Shown: in pieces, positions 62,962-64,000 of the stretch
Layout of the letters: each line of letters opens with the position of its first letter
Numbering within the stretch: the first letter of the stretch is position 1
Assembly (NCBI RefSeq): GCF_041821085.1
Contig: NZ_JBGUAZ010000002.1
Coordinates: 186,001-250,000, forward strand
Source of the DNA: Natrinema sp. HArc-T2
Lineage (GTDB): Archaea; Halobacteriota; Halobacteria; Halobacteriales; Natrialbaceae
Direction: 5' to 3'
DNA length: 64,000 bases
Made by a program: the position numbers and the translations under genes
The notes under the pieces: generated by a model
The model's database searches: none
Told to the model about the DNA's origin: nothing
What the model saw: the letters and a program-made list of their open reading frames with translations, nothing else

Positions 62962-64000
62962 TCAGTCCTCACTGAGCGTCCGCGCGACGCGCTCTAAGAT
63001 CGACACTGACTGGTCGAACTCCGACAGCGGGAGCCGTTCGTCGGGTGCGTGATCGAGGTCTGAGTTGCCGGGCCCGTAGGTAACCATCGGACAGTCCCAG
63101 GCTCCGGCGTAGATGTTCATGTCGCTGGTGCCGGTCTTTCGTACCAGACGCGGGTCGGCGCCTTCCTGGCGGATGGCAACGCGGAACGCCCGGGCGACCT
63201 CCGTTCGCGGGCTCATCATCACCGGAGGCACCTTGTCCTTCCAGGTGACGGTCCCGACCTCGAGTTCGGCTTCCGCGGCTTCACGGACGGTCTCGACGTC
63301 GAGCGCCGGCGGCACGCGCAACTGGACGTCCATCGTCGTCTCGACGGAGAGGCCGTCCTCGCTGACACCGCCTTCGATGTCGACCGGCTTGGTCGTTACC
63401 TGCTCGAAGATCGGTTCGTACTCGTCGCCTTCGAAGCGCTCCTCGACGGCGGACCACCAGCGAACGGCGTGTTGGATCGCGTTCGGGTCCGGTCGGGAGG
63501 TGTGGCCCGACTCGCTTGTCGCGACGTACGTGCCGGCGATCAATCCGCGATAGCCGAGTGTGATTCCGTCGGCCCCGGAGGGCTCACCGTTGACGACGGC
63601 GTCCGGCGAAGTCTCCCGGTCGTCGACCAGATAGCGCGACCCCTTCGAGTCGACTTCCTCACCGACGACACCGACGAAGGAAACACCGGTACGAACGGCA
63701 GCAGCCGCCATCGCGGCGAGCGGGCCCGTCGCGTCGACGCTGCCACGCCCCCAGAGGATCTCGTCGTCGCCGGTTTCCTCGACCTCGACGGGGATGTCAC
63801 CCGGCACGGTGTCGATGTGTGAGGTGAGGAGGACGGAATCATCCGCTGGCGCGCGGACGTTCCCGACCGCGTCGATCCAGACCTCTCGATCGTGGGCCTC
63901 GAAGAAATCCACGAGGCGTTTGGCCGCCTCGCGTTCCTCGCGGGTCGGCGAGGGAATCGAGACGAGGTCGACCAGCAGCTCTCGAGCCTCCTCGAGCGAG
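62962..64000 (-). CDS. LysK/ArgE-type deacylase (N-terminus off the right edge)
   Basis: At least 346 residues of an M20-family zinc hydrolase. The visible N-terminal part reads LVSIPSPTREEREAAKRL. Metal ligands are in LLTSHIDTVPGD (H, D), WGRGSVDATGPLAAM, and VGEEVDSKGSRYL (the catalytic and ligand glutamates). KTGTSDMNIYAG and PGNSDLDHAPDERLPLSEF carry the last ligands. This matches the archaeal [LysW]-lysine/ornithine hydrolases. Next to argF it should release ornithine from its carrier for arginine synthesis. A GTG at 63910-63912 is internal, not the start. Confidence 0.92.
   Translation of the reverse strand, partial: SLEEARELLVDLVSIPSPTREEREAAKRLVDFFEAHDREVWIDAVGNVRAPADDSVLLTSHIDTVPGDIPVEVEETGDDEILWGRGSVDATGPLAAMAAAAVRTGVSFVGVVGEEVDSKGSRYLVDDRETSPDAVVNGEPSGADGITLGYRGLIAGTYVATSESGHTSRPDPNAIQHAVRWWSAVEERFEGDEYEPIFEQVTTKPVDIEGGVSEDGLSVETTMDVQLRVPPALDVETVREAAEAELEVGTVTWKDKVPPVMMSPRTEVARAFRVAIRQEGADPRLVRKTGTSDMNIYAGAWDCPMVTYGPGNSDLDHAPDERLPLSEFDQSVSILERVARTLSED

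Overview
This window is chromosomal DNA from a haloarchaeon, most likely one of the Natrinema/Haloterrigena/Natronorubrum type (genus is my inference). The evidence is the high GC content, the strongly acidic proteins, the archaeal information-processing genes (split RNA polymerase subunits B''/B'/A'/A'', TFB, MCM, aEF-2, L10e), the TTTAWA-like promoter boxes, and Tat-dependent lipoprotein signals. Most genes are ordinary core or transport genes. The unusual content lies in intergenic repeats and in a few inserted or rebuilt genes.

Layout. 1-8.9 kb holds a CPA1-type antiporter (cut by the left edge), an acyl-CoA ligase, a metallo-beta-lactamase-fold hydrolase, a CDF metal exporter, a pair of FluC fluoride channels, a pair of half-length MgtE proteins and a PhoU/TrkA-C protein. 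9-25.3 kb holds serS and then the leftward str/rpo cluster: rpoH, rpoB'', rpoB', rpoA', rpoA'', nusA, rps12, rps7, aef2. A rightward DUF4255/Pvc16-like gene sits between nusA and rps12. A DUF7504-like gene and a HEFAH metalloprotease-like gene sit between rps7 and aef2. 25.6-29.7 kb holds two identical tRNA-Asp genes in a 182-bp direct duplication, a PD-(D/E)XK nuclease-like gene, a receiver-GAF-Bat regulator and a 0.7-kb non-coding stretch with repeats. 29.7-39.8 kb holds pcm, an HVO_0476-family zinc protein, an M29/NicX-like aminopeptidase, gap, hsp20, a STAS-like membrane protein, an SDR, a RimK-like ligase, rpl10e and a site-2 protease. 40-42.2 kb holds an ABC exporter whose old permease is broken and interrupted by an intact homologous permease. 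42.3-51.4 kb holds a carbonic anhydrase, a cold-shock protein, a cupin, an iron-siderophore uptake cluster with three TTTAGG-N4-CCTAAA operators, and a chemotaxis transducer. 51.5-64 kb holds a Ski2-like helicase, a second DUF7504-like gene, a BofA-like protein, tRNA-Pro, MCM, a TFB, threonine synthase, two small regulator-type genes, and the end of an arginine operon (argF and lysK/argE, the latter cut by the right edge).

How the parts work together. The str/rpo genes form the transcription/translation core operon, with 0-8 nt junctions between most genes. FecCD permease, ATPase and two tandem Tat lipoprotein binding proteins form one ferric-chelate uptake system under three copies of one operator. 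Most unexpected is a family of about 82-bp palindromic elements (four near-complete copies, two clear partial copies and one possible relic). Two copies start on the last base of a stop codon, and one has become the start region of a protein-coding gene. I found no CRISPR array, complete insertion sequence, rRNA or recognisable replication origin, and I cannot point to a proven new multi-gene system.
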